DNA from: Sycon ciliatum
Taxonomy: Eukaryota; Porifera; Calcarea; Leucosolenida; Sycettidae
Length of the DNA stretch: 64,000 bases
Direction: 5' to 3'
Assembly: GCF_964019385.1 (NCBI RefSeq)
Contig: NC_088646.1
Coordinates: 10,216,080-10,280,079, forward strand
Positions 1 to 13,316 of the stretch are shown in pieces. The notes under the pieces were generated by a model that did not search any database, was not told the DNA's origin, and worked only from the letters and a program-made list of their open reading frames with translations. A program made the translations under genes and the position numbers. The stretch's first letter is position 1; each line of letters begins with the position of its first letter.

Positions 1-435
1 GCTGGAAAAACCGCTCCCGATAACCCGCCCGTTAAACCAAGTACTGTAATTTCACAAATTTTCGGTGTACTTTTATTTTTGGTACTTTCGGTGCGTCTGT
101 TTCACACCTAAAATTTCAATACACCGAACAAACACTAACGCACATAATCCAATAGGGAACTGCTTGTCTGTACCGAAAATTTCTGTTCACCTAACCTAGC
201 CTGTTGCCCTCATACCGAAAATATTGAGCACCGACCATTTCTGAAATTAGAGTACCCATTTGTAACCTTAAAGGGTAACCGTTTCACCCCTACTGATGTG
301 TAGGTCAGATTTAGCATACTTTACCTCTACTAGAGATATATTCTGCAAGCTTGTAAGCTTGCTGCTATTTGTCAAACTCACGAAGAGCTGGTGAACAATG
401 CGACATTGAAGAATTGTTTGCAAAATTTCCTTTAT
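1..435. other. no gene seen
   Basis: AT-rich sequence with frequent stops in all frames. I see no coding exon, RNA gene or clear repeat structure here. Confidence 0.5.
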
Positions 436-438
436 TTA

Positions 439-831
439 GGGCGCGTTTGGTTGGTACGAACTAGAACAGGATTCACCAGAACAGCGCGTTTGGTTGGGAC
501 TGCACTTGTTCTGGGTCGGCCAGAACATGTTCTGCTTGCTCTGGCCTCGAGGACGGAGCAGACCGAGCAGTTTCACTTTTTCACAGTGAAACCTGGCGGG
601 AACATCGATTTTGGTCCCAAATGATCACGTGCATACGCTTTTGGGTTGGACTCGTTGCACCGTACAAAGTGACCATGGTGACCCATACACATTTTACAGA
701 ATGCACCAAGCTTGGCACATTTTTCCACAAAAATGTGCTTTGTTCCTGGAGTACCGTTTGGTTGGCATGAGGCTGCTCCATGTGCACCAGCTGTTCGATC
801 CTGTTCTAGATCGTACCAACCAAACACACCC
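439..831. mobile_element. Tourist/Harbinger-like MITE, 393 bp
   Basis: The two ends are inverted copies: the left end reads GGGCGCGTTTGGTTGGTACG and the right end, reverse complemented, reads GGGTGTGTTTGGTTGGTACG. The match continues through CTAGAACAGGAT. The element is flanked by the direct trinucleotide TTA (436-438 and 832-834), the usual PIF/Harbinger target duplication. Extra internal copies of GTTTGGTTGG lie near 487 and 748. No transposase is encoded, so it is non-autonomous. The overlapping short ORFs are not supported as genes. Confidence 0.75.
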
Positions 832-1020
832 TTAGTCAAGCCATCCAGGTTGTATTCTAGAAGAAATGACACTAGTGCCCAGATAAAATAGAGGTGCTAC
901 AACTACTTGCTGGCGCATGCCATGGACAAGCCTTGAATCCAGAATTTAAAATAGTATACAAGTGTATGTGTACACTGTACATGCACTGTACATGCAATAC
1001 TGCAATACTGCAGATAGCAC

Positions 1021-2351
1021 GCTACTTCGGCTACACAGCTGTACAGAACACACAGGATTAGATGCTACTTCGGCTACACAGCTGTACAGAACACACAGGA
1101 TTAGATGCTACTTCGGCTATACAGCTGTACAGAACACACAGGATTAGATGCTACTTCGGCTATACAGCTATACAGAACACACAGGACTAGATGCTACTTC
1201 GGCTATACAGCTGTACAGAACACACAGGATTAGATGCTACTTCGGCTATACAGCTATACAGAACACACAGGATTAGATGCTACTTCGGCTACACAGCTAT
1301 ACAGAACACACAGGATTAGATGCTACTTCGGCTATACAGCTATACAGAACACACAGGATTAGATGCTACTTCAGCTATACAGCTATACAGAACACACAGG
1401 ATTAGATGCTACTTCGGCTACACAGCTATACAGAACACACAGGATTAGATGCTACTTCGGCTATACAGCTATACAGAACACACAGGATTAGATGCTACTT
1501 CGGCTACACAGCTATACAGAACACACAGGATTAGATGCTACTTCGGCTACACAGCTATACAGAACACACAGGATTAGATGCTACTTCGGCTACACAGCTA
1601 TACAGAACACACAGGATTAGATGCTACTTCGGCTACACAGCTATACAGAACACACAGGATTAGATTCTACTTCGGCTACACAGCTATACAGAACACACAG
1701 GATTAGATGCTACTTCGGCTATACAGCTGTACAGAACACACAGGATTAGATGCTACTTCGGCTACACAGCTATACAGAACACACAGGATTAGATGCTACT
1801 TCGGCTACACAGCTATACAGAACACACAGGATTAGATGCTACTTCGGCTATACAGCTGTACAGAACACACAGGATTAGATGCTCCTTCGGCTACACAGCT
1901 ATACAGAACACACAGGATTAGATGCTACTTCGGCTATACAGCTATACAGAACACACAGGATTAGATGCTACTTCGGCTACACAGCTATACAGAACACACA
2001 GGATTAGATGCTACTTCGGCTATACAGCTATACAGAACACACAGGATTAGATGCTACTTCGGCTATACAGCTATACAGAACACACAGGATTAGATGCTAC
2101 TTCGGCTACACAGCTATACAGAACACACAGGATTAGATGCTACTTCGGCTACACAGCTATACAGAACACACAGGATTAGATGCTACTTCGGCTACACAGC
2201 TATACAGAACACACAGGATTAGATTCTACTTCGGCTACACAGCTATACAGAACACACAGGATTAGATGCTACTTCGGCTACACAGCTATACAGAACACAC
2301 AGGATTAGATACTACTTCGGCTACACAGCTATACAGAACACACAGGATTAG
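1021..2351. repeat. 43-bp minisatellite, 31 copies
   Basis: Units start at 1021 and recur every 43 bp; the last begins at 2311 and diverges at 2352. No indel disturbs the period over 31 units. Copies differ mainly at two sites: GGCTA[C/T]ACAGCT[G/A]TACAG. Because 43 is not a multiple of three, any reading frame rotates from unit to unit, so the short ORFs at its edges are not genes. Copies are contiguous with no spacers, so this is not a CRISPR array. Confidence 0.95.
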
Positions 2352-3249
2352 CTCACACATCACAACGTGTACAGGGTACACAGCAAAAACTAACCATCCA
2401 CGGGCGTGCACTCTTCAAAGTCAACGCGCGGTGTCGACTTCCCTCTCGCGTGCCGACGATTTGGTTTCCGTTTGGCTTGATGAGCCGTGGGGTTATGATG
2501 CCCTGTTACGCTATCGCCGGGAGGCCTGTCCGCTGCCAGGGCTTTAGACATAGAGCTGAACCGAGAAGAGTAACAAAGCAGAACTGAGGGTCAGGGTGAC
2601 CATACATGCGTGCTAAAGAGTAGAGAGTCTACAACGTATACACGGCGAGGATGATGACTGCGAGCAAGAGCGTGTAACCAAAAGTATGGAATTCTTACTT
2701 GAGCTGTGGTGAGCTTTTCCACGCTTGTCATGGACGATACTGTGTCAGATCTTCAGGTTCAGTACACGCGGATCAATGGTCCGTTGTTTTGCTTCAACAA
2801 CCATAGCTGCGATGCGCAAGCTTGCACGTTTGATCTGTGCCTGGCTACTCATGATGGCATCAGTGAACCAAACGACCAAAAAAGACTGATTCCTTTAAAA
2901 ACCATGTCATACGTTGTGGGATTTCTAAATTGTGCACGCTTGTTTATGAACTCTTGATACGAGGTATGAGGTAGTGGAATAAAAGCTCCAGCCTCTCCAG
3001 CATGTTTAGGCTAGCGCTCAAGTGCACAAATTAAGAAGCATTTAGAAGGCACGGAGGAAAGAAGCACTAGCTCAATACTTCTCTCTCAATGTAACGGTTA
3101 CACGGATATTTTGTAGTAGGTGATAACCTGGCTACTGGCTTCATCAATGCTGGGGCGTCTGCTGTTCCCGGCCTACACCCAGAGGCAAAATAACACAACC
3201 AATATGATAGTAGAACAAGTACGCACCGTGTATTAAACACATGGATATA
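2352..3249. other. intergenic, no supported gene
   Basis: An 83-codon plus ORF (2706-2957) is the longest open stretch. It has no recognisable domain or splice context and I do not call it. Nothing else stands out. Confidence 0.4.
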
Positions 3250-4713
3250 TTACCTTAGTCGTCTCTTCTTCGCTTCAGGCGAGTAGCAATGCTCGTCGCT
3301 GTTGTTGTCGTCGTGAATGGTCTGTTCCGCATACAGACGCGGGTGAACGACTGCTGCATTTTCTTCTCCACCTTCTTCGTTGTCGGACGACGGCGGAGTG
3401 GAGAAGGAGTCAATGCCCGCCTCTACACCGTACTGGCCTGCCTTGTTAGCCACCGGTGTGCGCCTGGACGATGTTGATTTCCTCTTTGCGGATTCTGACC
3501 CTGCAAGAACGGGAGAGAATACACCCAACGATGTAAGTACCGTTCGTTCTTCCTACGACTCAAGATTGCATGCTATTGAGTTTGTGGACAGGGAACATCA
3601 CAAGGATTTTGTTCATGTTACAAGTACAGTGAAACCTGGTTAAGAAGAACACTGATAAGACAAACTTTCGCTTTAGAAGAACTAGTGTTCATAGCTCTGT
3701 TGAATAAATCACTGTGTATTCACTGGGTAGAAAATACGGATAAGAAGAACTCCCGTTATTACGAACAAATACCATCAGTCCCTTGGTGTTCGTCCTAAAG
3801 AGGTTTGACTGTACCAGTAAGTAACAGTACTCACAACATTTTTTCATTAAAAAAACACATCAACAAGCCATAAGAATCATACCCATGTAAACACACTGCA
3901 CTCACCATCCTTCCAATCACCTTTGCTGGCGTGGAACCACTCATGGCGCTTTGCATTCCTATAAGCCTGTGCAAGGGAACGCATACACAAACACACACAC
4001 ACACACAAAACAGACACAAACAGACACACACATACACAAACACACACGTACACAAACACAGACACACACGTACACAAACACAGACATACACATACACAAA
4101 CACACACATACACAAACACAGACATACACAAACACAGACACACACGTACACAAACACACACACACACGTACACAAACACAGACACACACGTACACAAACA
4201 CAGACACACACATACACAAACACAGACATACACAAACACAGACACACACGTACACAAACACACATACACAAACAGACATACACAAACACAGACATACACA
4301 AACACAGACACACACAAACACAGACACACACGTACACACGTAGACAGACACACACACATACACGGATACTGTCACTAAGGCTGGCCAAATAGTAAAAATG
4401 ATGTATTTATTTGTCAAGCACCAAAAGGAGAACGGAGGGAATTCAAGCAGAGAGGTATTCTCAACCACTAGTAAAGCAAGCAAAGTGCCTCCATTATACC
4501 AATGGATCACCGGTTAACGCTAGTTACTGTAGTCCGTTACCTGCCAGGTTCAACAACCACTCTACCGTCACTATATATATGGACATCCAAAGATGTCATG
4601 ACGTCCCAGATCTCCTCTACACGCTCTTCACAGGCCTTCCAGCCTCCAGTCTCATATTTATCTCTTCTTGAAGCCGTGAATAATATAAATTCAGGGTTCG
4701 AGCTAGGAAAAGT
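3250..4713 (-). CDS. partial multi-exon gene, unrecognised
   Basis: Three exons with good splice sites are visible on the minus strand. Exon 4541-4713 follows a CTGCAG acceptor after a C-run and ends at CAG|gtaacg; it encodes a charged segment containing [15 protein letters not shown]. Exon 3906-3966 has acceptor ccttgcacag and donor GATG|gtgagt, and encodes [20 protein letters not shown] in one frame. Exon 3250-3500 follows ttcttgcag and encodes an acidic, Ser-rich tail ending in a basic cluster (KKRRLR), possibly a nuclear localisation signal. The last two exons join in phase 1. The 4541 exon ends in phase 2, so either an exon is missing or the middle exon is read in another frame. The open frame continues upstream of 4713 to about 4965 and might belong to the gene. 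I do not recognise the family. Confidence 0.45.
3627..3811. mobile_element. TA-flanked MITE (pogo/Tc1-like), 185 bp
   Basis: The ends are inverted: CAGTGAAACCTGGTTAAGA on the left and, reverse complemented, CAGTCAAACCTCTTTAGGA on the right, each next to TA. It lies in the last intron of the minus-strand gene around it. Length and structure match other TA-flanked elements at 8808, 38326 and 54786. Confidence 0.65.
3984..4363. repeat. compound ACACA/ACACAG/ACGTAC satellite
   Basis: About 380 bp of CA-rich repeats built from ACACAA, ACACAG and ACACGT hexamers. It reads as UG repeat on the minus strand and sits just upstream of the 3' splice site of exon 3906-3966. The open frames through it (Cys-Val or Thr-His runs) are repeat artefacts. 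Confidence 0.9.
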
Positions 4714-6866
4714 CTGCAGGGGGGGGGGGGGAGAGACTGAACAGAGGGGTATACCAGCCCACTGCGTGATGTAATGTACAATTCTAAACACGCCAAATAT
4801 GCTGTCCAAGTCATATGCAGTATTTGGGCAAGAGACAATTTTGGCCTTTGGAGGCAAGTTGCACTCGAATTCCACTGTTACCACAGCCCTCATTGGAGGG
4901 TGGCCAATTTCCGCGGGAGGGTGCAGCACCAAAGCACCTATCCTCCTTTGCCGAGAACCCTGCAACCTCTAATCGACAGTTAAAAAGATGTGGAGCTGCT
5001 CCCAATGTTGAAGTACATGTTTCCTGTCGATTTGGCACTTGCACAATTCTAAGCTGTGTGTTACTACTGTACTAGTAATAGTATTATCAGCAAGTGCTAC
5101 ATCTCACTTCCTACACATGTACAAAGTGCTACATCTCACTTCCTAGACATGTACAAAGATCATGTTGCGTTGTGTTACGCACTCATGGGTGTGTCCCACA
5201 TTGTTGCCAGCATGCTGTCATGTATTCACTATGGCAGTTTTGCACGCAAAGTCCCACACAATTTAGGTCTTGCGGAGAACTTCACCCTTTATCCAGCTGG
5301 TACTAGTATTATCGGTGTACATATAACTACAGTAGTGCCAGAGTTGCTCTGAGTTTGAGCTGCTACTAGCTGCTACTAGCAGCCTTCTACTACTAGCAGC
5401 CTTCATGATGTGTGCGGACTCTCCGTGTTGCTCTATTTACCCGCGACGATAATTATCAGCCCAAAGAGTGAAATAAACCAAACATTGCACTTCCATTCAC
5501 TACTTGTAATTGCAAATGGGGCAGTGCTTCAAGTCGACACTCAAGCAACATGCAACCTAGCACAATGAAGAGTTATGGCCAGTGCCCGGTCCTGGACTGC
5601 CTGGCCCAAGCAGGATAGGACTGTCCATCTGGACTCCTCTTTGATTTTCTCTTTTTCTCTCTAGCTATTCTCTTATACCTTCTTCTTGCCATTATTTACT
5701 GATGTGGGGCTTCGAATAAATCATGGATTACTGTAAAATCACGATGGTGTACTGTAGTTGGAAGGGAAAGGAAGCATTTGCTCATAGCTGACCAGGTGGC
5801 ACCTTTAATTTTCTGTTCATTATCTACTGCTTGCCTGGGCTATCTCCCATTCTATAGTACTTCTAATATTCTACCAAGAGTACTAGTCTCTTGATGCTAC
5901 ATGTGCGGCGCATCATGACACATTTCTCTGGTATTTCTACGAAACCTTTGCTTTTCACCAAATCGCAACTTGCTCTTCTCACAGCTCTGCACTTCCCTTT
6001 TCTGGACCCCGCGTACCCAAAAAGGTCCTACGGTATATTCTTGCGAATTCAACCCGGTTCACCTTCACCGTACCATGTTGCTGTGCTAGCATTTGCTTGT
6101 ATCCTTTTTTTTGTTCTTCTGTTTTCCTTTTTTCTATACCTTTTCCTTGGGGCTTTCGCCAAGGAGTTGTATGTGTTTATTCCTCTGGTTGCTTACACTA
6201 GTTTTTGCTAGCGACCTGGAACTGTAAATGATTTTTTTTCTGAAATCTTACGAACACGTAGGTTTGTGTGGTACCTGTGTCTCTCAAACCCACACATGTA
6301 CATAATTGTATTCATCACTATTTCGTGCGAGCACTACAAGACTTAGTGTTCATACACAAGTACATGCACTGTACCTTGAATTCTTCGTACTCGCGGCAGA
6401 AGGAATGCGACATGGCTGCCTATCCTGCGTCCATCTTGGCACCTCTGTCAGGCTCTGATACTCATCTACACTACGTTTCCTTGAATTAGTTGAAGGGGAT
6501 GCTCTCACAGAAGGAAAACATGCAAAAACTATTGCCAAACAAATATAACAACAGCTTGTATAAAATTTCATGTTACTTTGAAAGCAACCTGCTGGCCTGC
6601 TTTGTATTTCGCGCGGATTTCATAAAAAATGATTGATTTCCTTCGTAAAAAGCTGATGAATATCGTAAACATTTTCAAAAAGATGATCTTGTATTTGTAA
6701 AGAAATCCAGCTACTGGCTACGAGATGTATCAAAATACTTCGTACTGAGGAAGACAGAGCTAGAGGACGGGCTTGAGTGAAGTGGAGGAGCTTGAGGGCA
6801 CTAGATAAGCATTAGTGCCTGTTTGGAACCAGCGCGAAGAACTTGTGAAACTAACTTCATTTGCAG
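4714..6866. other. mostly non-coding; 33-bp tandem duplication
   Basis: A possible 5' continuation of the neighbouring minus gene reaches about 4965. A 33-bp duplication beginning GTGCTACATCTCACTTCCTA lies at about 5093-5158. CTACTAG-rich short repeats occur at 5360-5405. A hydrophobic 106-codon plus ORF (5891-6211) has no other support. TTTT-rich stretches flank it. Confidence 0.4.
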
Positions 6867-6886
6867 ACGAAAAAGGCACGTCAAGA

Positions 6887-7177
6887 ATGTCAGGCACTGC
6901 TCGCCATATTGCCCAGAAGCGAAGGTCTGTGCCAGGCAAGAAATTGGAGAGGAAAGAAAAAGTCTTCAATGTATTTGGCTTCAAGGTACGACCTGGCCTT
7001 CTAAGAGCTCTGGCACTATTTAGCATTCCTGTGACTTTGGCTGTGCTCGCACCAACCTTTATGAGAGAGGAAGGCAAGAATCATCCCATGCACAAAATTG
7101 AAATGCAGAGGGAAGTCAATATTGCTCGACATCGTCTTGCAGAGGAGCAACAGAGGAAACAGGCTAGAAAAGGTTGA
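6887..7177 (+). CDS. small basic single-membrane-span protein, 96 aa
   Basis: An exon appears to begin at 6867 after a good acceptor (aacttcatttgcag), and the first ATG (AAGAATGTC) follows at 6887. The predicted protein has a basic N-terminus (QKRRSVPGKK, ERKEK), one likely membrane segment near residues 39-58 (LLRALALFSIPVTLAVLAPT), and a charged helix rich in E, Q, R and K at the C-terminus. This layout is typical of small mitochondrial or ER assembly proteins, but I do not recognise the family, so the role is open. A frame extending upstream to 6815 exists, but the acceptor argues against using it. Confidence 0.5.
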   Translation: MSGTARHIAQKRRSVPGKKLERKEKVFNVFGFKVRPGLLRALALFSIPVTLAVLAPTFMREEGKNHPMHKIEMQREVNIARHRLAEEQQRKQARKG

Positions 7178-8046
<869 letters not shown>

Positions 8047-8120
8047 CAACCCGAATGTCCCACTGGCTTTACTTGATTTAGCTTTGTTGTAGTGCTCACA
8101 TCATAGTACACGCTTATCAT

Positions 8121-8403
8121 CAGGAAGTAGTACGTATCTAATATTGACTTCGTACTTGGTCAGTATAGGAAATAAAGACCTCGTTAAAGGTCTTTTATTT
8201 CCTATACTGACCAAGTACGAAGTCAATATTAGATTTATCACGACTGACCAAAGCATGTGTTCAATCGCTAAAAAGGAGTCAAATATAAGCGGTCAATATA
8301 GCCCTAAGGAGTGAAATATGCAGGAATATTTGACTGCTTAGGTATGGCAAAAATCTATGTGAGTCAATACTAAGGGAGTGATAAAATACTGTACTACTCC
8401 CTG
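8121..8403. mobile_element. hAT-like fold-back MITE, 283 bp
   Basis: It is flanked by an exact 8-bp direct repeat CTTATCAT (8113-8120 and 8404-8411), the target duplication length of hAT transposons. The right end reads TACTACTCCCTG; the left end (CAGGAAGTAGT) is its slightly decayed inverse. Inside, 8137-8235 is a near-perfect hairpin with arms of about 46 bp starting ATCTAATATTGACTTCGTAC. The right part, reverse complemented, matches the left part of the element at 53560-53979, so both belong to one family. No coding capacity. Confidence 0.85.
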
Positions 8404-8500
8404 CTTATCATATGGCTTCATTCGCGCTTGACCCACAGCAGAGAGTAAAAAAATAACTTACTACCCTCTGGTCCACAATACACTGTACATGACTGTAATA

Positions 8501-8792
8501 CAAGGGCGTCGGAACCGCAGCGGCCATGGCCGCCCCACTTTTTCGGTTTTTTGTTTTTTTGAGCACACTGCAACAAAGCGCGATGATCTCAGCGCAAACG
8601 TGGCAAATCCTTGTCCCCGATCGTGGTTTGTTGCAGAATCAAAGAGTCTTTCATTGTAGTTACCGTACACTGAAATGGCACCAAATGCCCGGAAATGCTT
8701 GCAATTGGCTTCAATTTTTGAATTTTTTTCCCGGGGGAGGACCCCGACCCCCCTTCCATGGCCGCCCCACCTCCAAAGTCGGTGCGACACGC
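8501..8792. mobile_element. probable hAT-like MITE, 292 bp
   Basis: It is bounded by the 8-bp direct repeat CTGTAATA (8493-8500 and 8793-8800). The left end, CAAGGGCGTCGGAACCGC, is roughly the inverse of the right end (GGTGCGACACGC plus adjacent CTG). GGCCATGGCCGCCCC occurs near both ends. TIR quality is only moderate, so the exact boundary is uncertain by a few bases. Confidence 0.55.
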
Positions 8793-8807
8793 CTGTAATA
8801 AGAATTA

Positions 8808-8995
8808 CAGTCAACTTCGCTTATAACGACACTCGGCGGGGCATCAGAAAAGTGTCGTTATTCGCGAAGTGTCGTTATACCCGAAGTCCCATTATATGTA
8901 TTACAGTTGGATGTGACTTTGCTCTGGGCATAGAAATTCTGTCGTTATTCGCGAATTGTCGTTATATCCGCAGTCGTTATTAGCGAAGTTGACTG
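8808..8995. mobile_element. TA-flanked pogo/mariner-like MITE, 188 bp
   Basis: Inverted ends CAGTCAACTTCGCTTATAAC and CAGTCAACTTCGCTAATAAC (right end reverse complemented), each next to TA. Internal copies of GTCGTTAT.CGCGAA recur four times in both orientations. A second copy lies at 61907-62105. Non-coding. Confidence 0.85.
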
Positions 8996-9705
8996 TATGT
9001 CATATTGCCAAACCGGGCTAGGAACCCAGCGGAAGGCACAAACAAGTATTGCCATCACTTCCATCTGCAATACAAATTACGGAAGGGGTAGAATGGTAGA
9101 AGGAATGTGTAGCAATGGGTGCTGCATACCAGGCTGGAAAATCATGCAAATAATTTTTTTGTACATGTAGGCTGGGAACTAAGATGTGTGTGTGTGTGTT
9201 TTAGTGTAAAGCTGTGTACTACCCATGGTGCACAGAGTAAGAACAACTTGTGACGAGTTGACTTGAGTTGAATTTAAAGCAAAAACACCACTATGTGTAG
9301 CCTTTAATAAAATGGAGACCCGTTCTTCCGCTCCCAATGTCACTGCACTTTAAAAGAACATGCTCCCAGCTTCTTTCTCTAACTAGGTATAGATTGCTGT
9401 GGAAGCGAACTCGCAATTTTCCACTCTTCTGTCTCCATCTCTTCTGCCATGTCACCCTATGGTATTACTAGGACGTTGGCCAGCTGAGCAGCGTTGCTAG
9501 GACGATGGCCAGCTGAGCAGCGTTGCTAGGACCACAAAGGCAATACCGTGGCTGGAAAGTTGGCCAGGTCTTCCGCAACTGCTGTTGTGAGCAGTGCGTG
9601 GAATGCATTACGGCAATGAGTGAACTTGAATCGTGTTGTTGCTGGCACAATGATCATCACGGCGTCTGGAGACAACAACCCTGATGCATCAGTGCTGGCA
9701 TGACA
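8996..9705. other. intergenic; 29-bp duplication
   Basis: A 29-bp unit beginning CTAGGACG.TGGCCAGCTG is duplicated at 9468-9525. A short GT run lies at 9187-9200. No coding exon is supported. The interval probably includes the 3' flank of the minus-strand ORF ending at 9706. Confidence 0.4.
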
Positions 9706-11601
9706 TCACAAATAGGACGGTCGGATGTGATTTCGGTGAGGTCTGGGTGAAGCTGTTATTTGGTGGAAGACACTTATCGAGGGCAACTCCAGCGGCTGAG
9801 GTGACTCCCGCCTGCCATATGCAGCAGCAGCTCTTGGCACTGTTGATGTGACTGAAGGGGTCACAGTGTACGAGGTGTTGACTACACTCGGACGGGCAGT
9901 GCTAATGGCTGGCAAACGTAGTGCACGATCATCGCGGTGCTGGAAGGATGTTGGCATCTGTGGAAGCACGCCATGACCACGTCGATCTGTGGCCACGTTC
10001 ATGTGACTGTAGGATGGCTGGTGAGTGTCTCGGCCGAGTCCACTGGCTGCAGCCGGTGCTTGCCTGCCGCACAAGTCCAGGTGATGCGGGGAGTGCTGCA
10101 ACGATGCATCGAGATGCATTCTATACCGGTCCTGATCCTCCTTGACTCGCTCAATGGCTTCTCTAACTATCTTCAATGCCTGCCTGAGCTGTGTGCTGTA
10201 CCAGTAATCACAAGTTGCTTTCTCCCCTCTTCTTCTTCGTTTGTCTGTGTGCTGCCTATAAATGACCAGGAAGCGCAGTTCGTGATCAAGCATTGCCAAT
10301 GTCTGCTGAATCGTATCCAAATAAGGCACGGTGAACCTGCCGCTGACAAATGGTTCGTCTGGAAAAATATTCCTAAAGTATGGACACGCATCCTTCAGGT
10401 TTTTATAGATAAAGTGCCCAGACCGGTCGAAAACATCAAACCCAATGTCACGGCCCGCCTGATACTGCCGAGAGCTGTTACCATGCCGACTGTGATGTCG
10501 ACGGCCATGGCGGTGACGGTGGGAGGCCTTTCTCTTGCCCGTCCTCCTTCTCCTGACCTGACGACGTCGACGCTTTTGGCGGTGTTGCCGGACGGTCACT
10601 GCAGACATGCTCGAACAGCTCCGCTTTCTCGCACCACCACGACGACGGTAACGATAGCACGGAAAATCACGGGTGCAACAGTGCGACGTACGGTGAGACG
10701 ACCTGCTACCACAAGATGATCTGCTGTCCCACGATGATCCACTATCGTATGATGATCTACTGTCACAAGTGGATCTACTACTGCATGATGACCTACTATC
10801 GCATGATGACCTTCTACAGTGTGACGGCCTTCTGCAGTGCGAAATATTGTGCGATCGTGCACAAGTATTACAGCACGGTGAGCAGCGCGTTGTGCAACGG
10901 GATGATCTGCACCGAGTCGCCGGCGAGATCCGACTCCAGCTCAATTCACGACAGCGCCTACTGTTAGTCCTGGATACGCTGCTACGTGTGTCGGCACAAG
11001 TGGCAACTGTACCTGCATGTCCAGCACATGAGCTAGATATGCATGTGCACAGCTCAGATGCCGGACTGCCGCAATAACGGCAACTTTGAAACGACAGTGA
11101 TGACGCAGCTGCAGCGGTGGTGTACGAAGACACACTATGGGCACATGCGAAGCTCGACCAAGAACTGGACGCAGCTACCGTAGTAGAAGCAGCGGCCGAC
11201 CGGTGAGGTGACATCGGTCTCATTGTACTGTTTTCAGCGTACAAACAAACCCACATGGCAGTTCTTCTGATCGTCTCCGAGTCATGAGCAGGAGCGGTGG
11301 GAACAGGATGGTTATGCTCGCCACCATCAGCTCCGGGTCCAGGTTCACGGACACGAGGGCCGTGGTGGTGTTGCATAACGGCCACCATATCTGTACATGT
11401 ATCACCCTCCCCCTCAGCACGTCCTCGTCGGTTGGGTTCGTCCGCCTGAACATGTATTTCAGAATCATGCCACGTGCCGGGGTCGCGCAGGGAACCGCTG
11501 CTGAGCCTGTGCTGGAGCCTGGGCACGGGTGCTCCTGGCATGCCGTCTGACATGTACTCCGAGGAATCGTAGTCTGGTAATCTGCTGTTCTGCCTGTGCA
11601 T
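9706..11601 (-). CDS. uncharacterised 631-aa Ser/Arg/Cys-rich protein
   Basis: One uninterrupted 632-codon frame, too long to be accidental in this region. Residues 1-120 are polar and acidic. Roughly residues 180-330 are rich in Ser, Cys and Arg, with imperfect runs such as CDSRSS, YDSGSS and WDSRSS. Residues 330-395 are very basic (KRRRRQVRRRR, then His/Arg runs). A segment that looks folded follows near residues 400-520 (DIGFDVFDRSGHFIYKNLKD and downstream), with a charged helix (LRQALKIVREAIERVKEDQD). The C-terminal 120 residues are disordered. I know no family with this layout. The basic/RS stretch would fit nucleic-acid binding or nuclear speckle localisation, which is inference only. 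Plus-strand ORFs across it (e.g. 9937-10719) are probably shadows. It lies about 3 kb downstream of the RhoGAP gene on the same strand. Confidence 0.6.
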   Translation of the reverse strand: MHRQNSRLPDYDSSEYMSDGMPGAPVPRLQHRLSSGSLRDPGTWHDSEIHVQADEPNRRGRAEGEGDTCTDMVAVMQHHHGPRVREPGPGADGGEHNHPVPTAPAHDSETIRRTAMWVCLYAENSTMRPMSPHRSAAASTTVAASSSWSSFACAHSVSSYTTAAAASSLSFQSCRYCGSPASELCTCISSSCAGHAGTVATCADTRSSVSRTNSRRCRELSWSRISPATRCRSSRCTTRCSPCCNTCARSHNISHCRRPSHCRRSSCDSRSSCSSRSTCDSRSSYDSGSSWDSRSSCGSRSSHRTSHCCTRDFPCYRYRRRGGARKRSCSSMSAVTVRQHRQKRRRRQVRRRRTGKRKASHRHRHGRRHHSRHGNSSRQYQAGRDIGFDVFDRSGHFIYKNLKDACPYFRNIFPDEPFVSGRFTVPYLDTIQQTLAMLDHELRFLVIYRQHTDKRRRRGEKATCDYWYSTQLRQALKIVREAIERVKEDQDRYRMHLDASLQHSPHHLDLCGRQAPAAASGLGRDTHQPSYSHMNVATDRRGHGVLPQMPTSFQHRDDRALRLPAISTARPSVVNTSYTVTPSVTSTVPRAAAAYGRRESPQPLELPSISVFHQITASPRPHRNHIRPSYL

Positions 11602-13316
<1,715 letters not shown>

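Noticed and set aside
1021-2351. Possible CRISPR array
   Set aside because: Units are contiguous with no spacers, the genome is eukaryotic, and no cas-like genes are present.
3831-4510. Long ORFs of Cys/Val/Leu or Thr/His on both strands
   Set aside because: They are translations of the CA-rich satellite. The same applies to ORFs at 13017-13368, 22352-22809, 24098-24425, 40502-40786 and 40960-41305.
9937-10719. 260-codon plus-strand ORF
   Set aside because: It lies wholly opposite the longer 631-codon minus frame, is low in recognisable features and lacks splice context.
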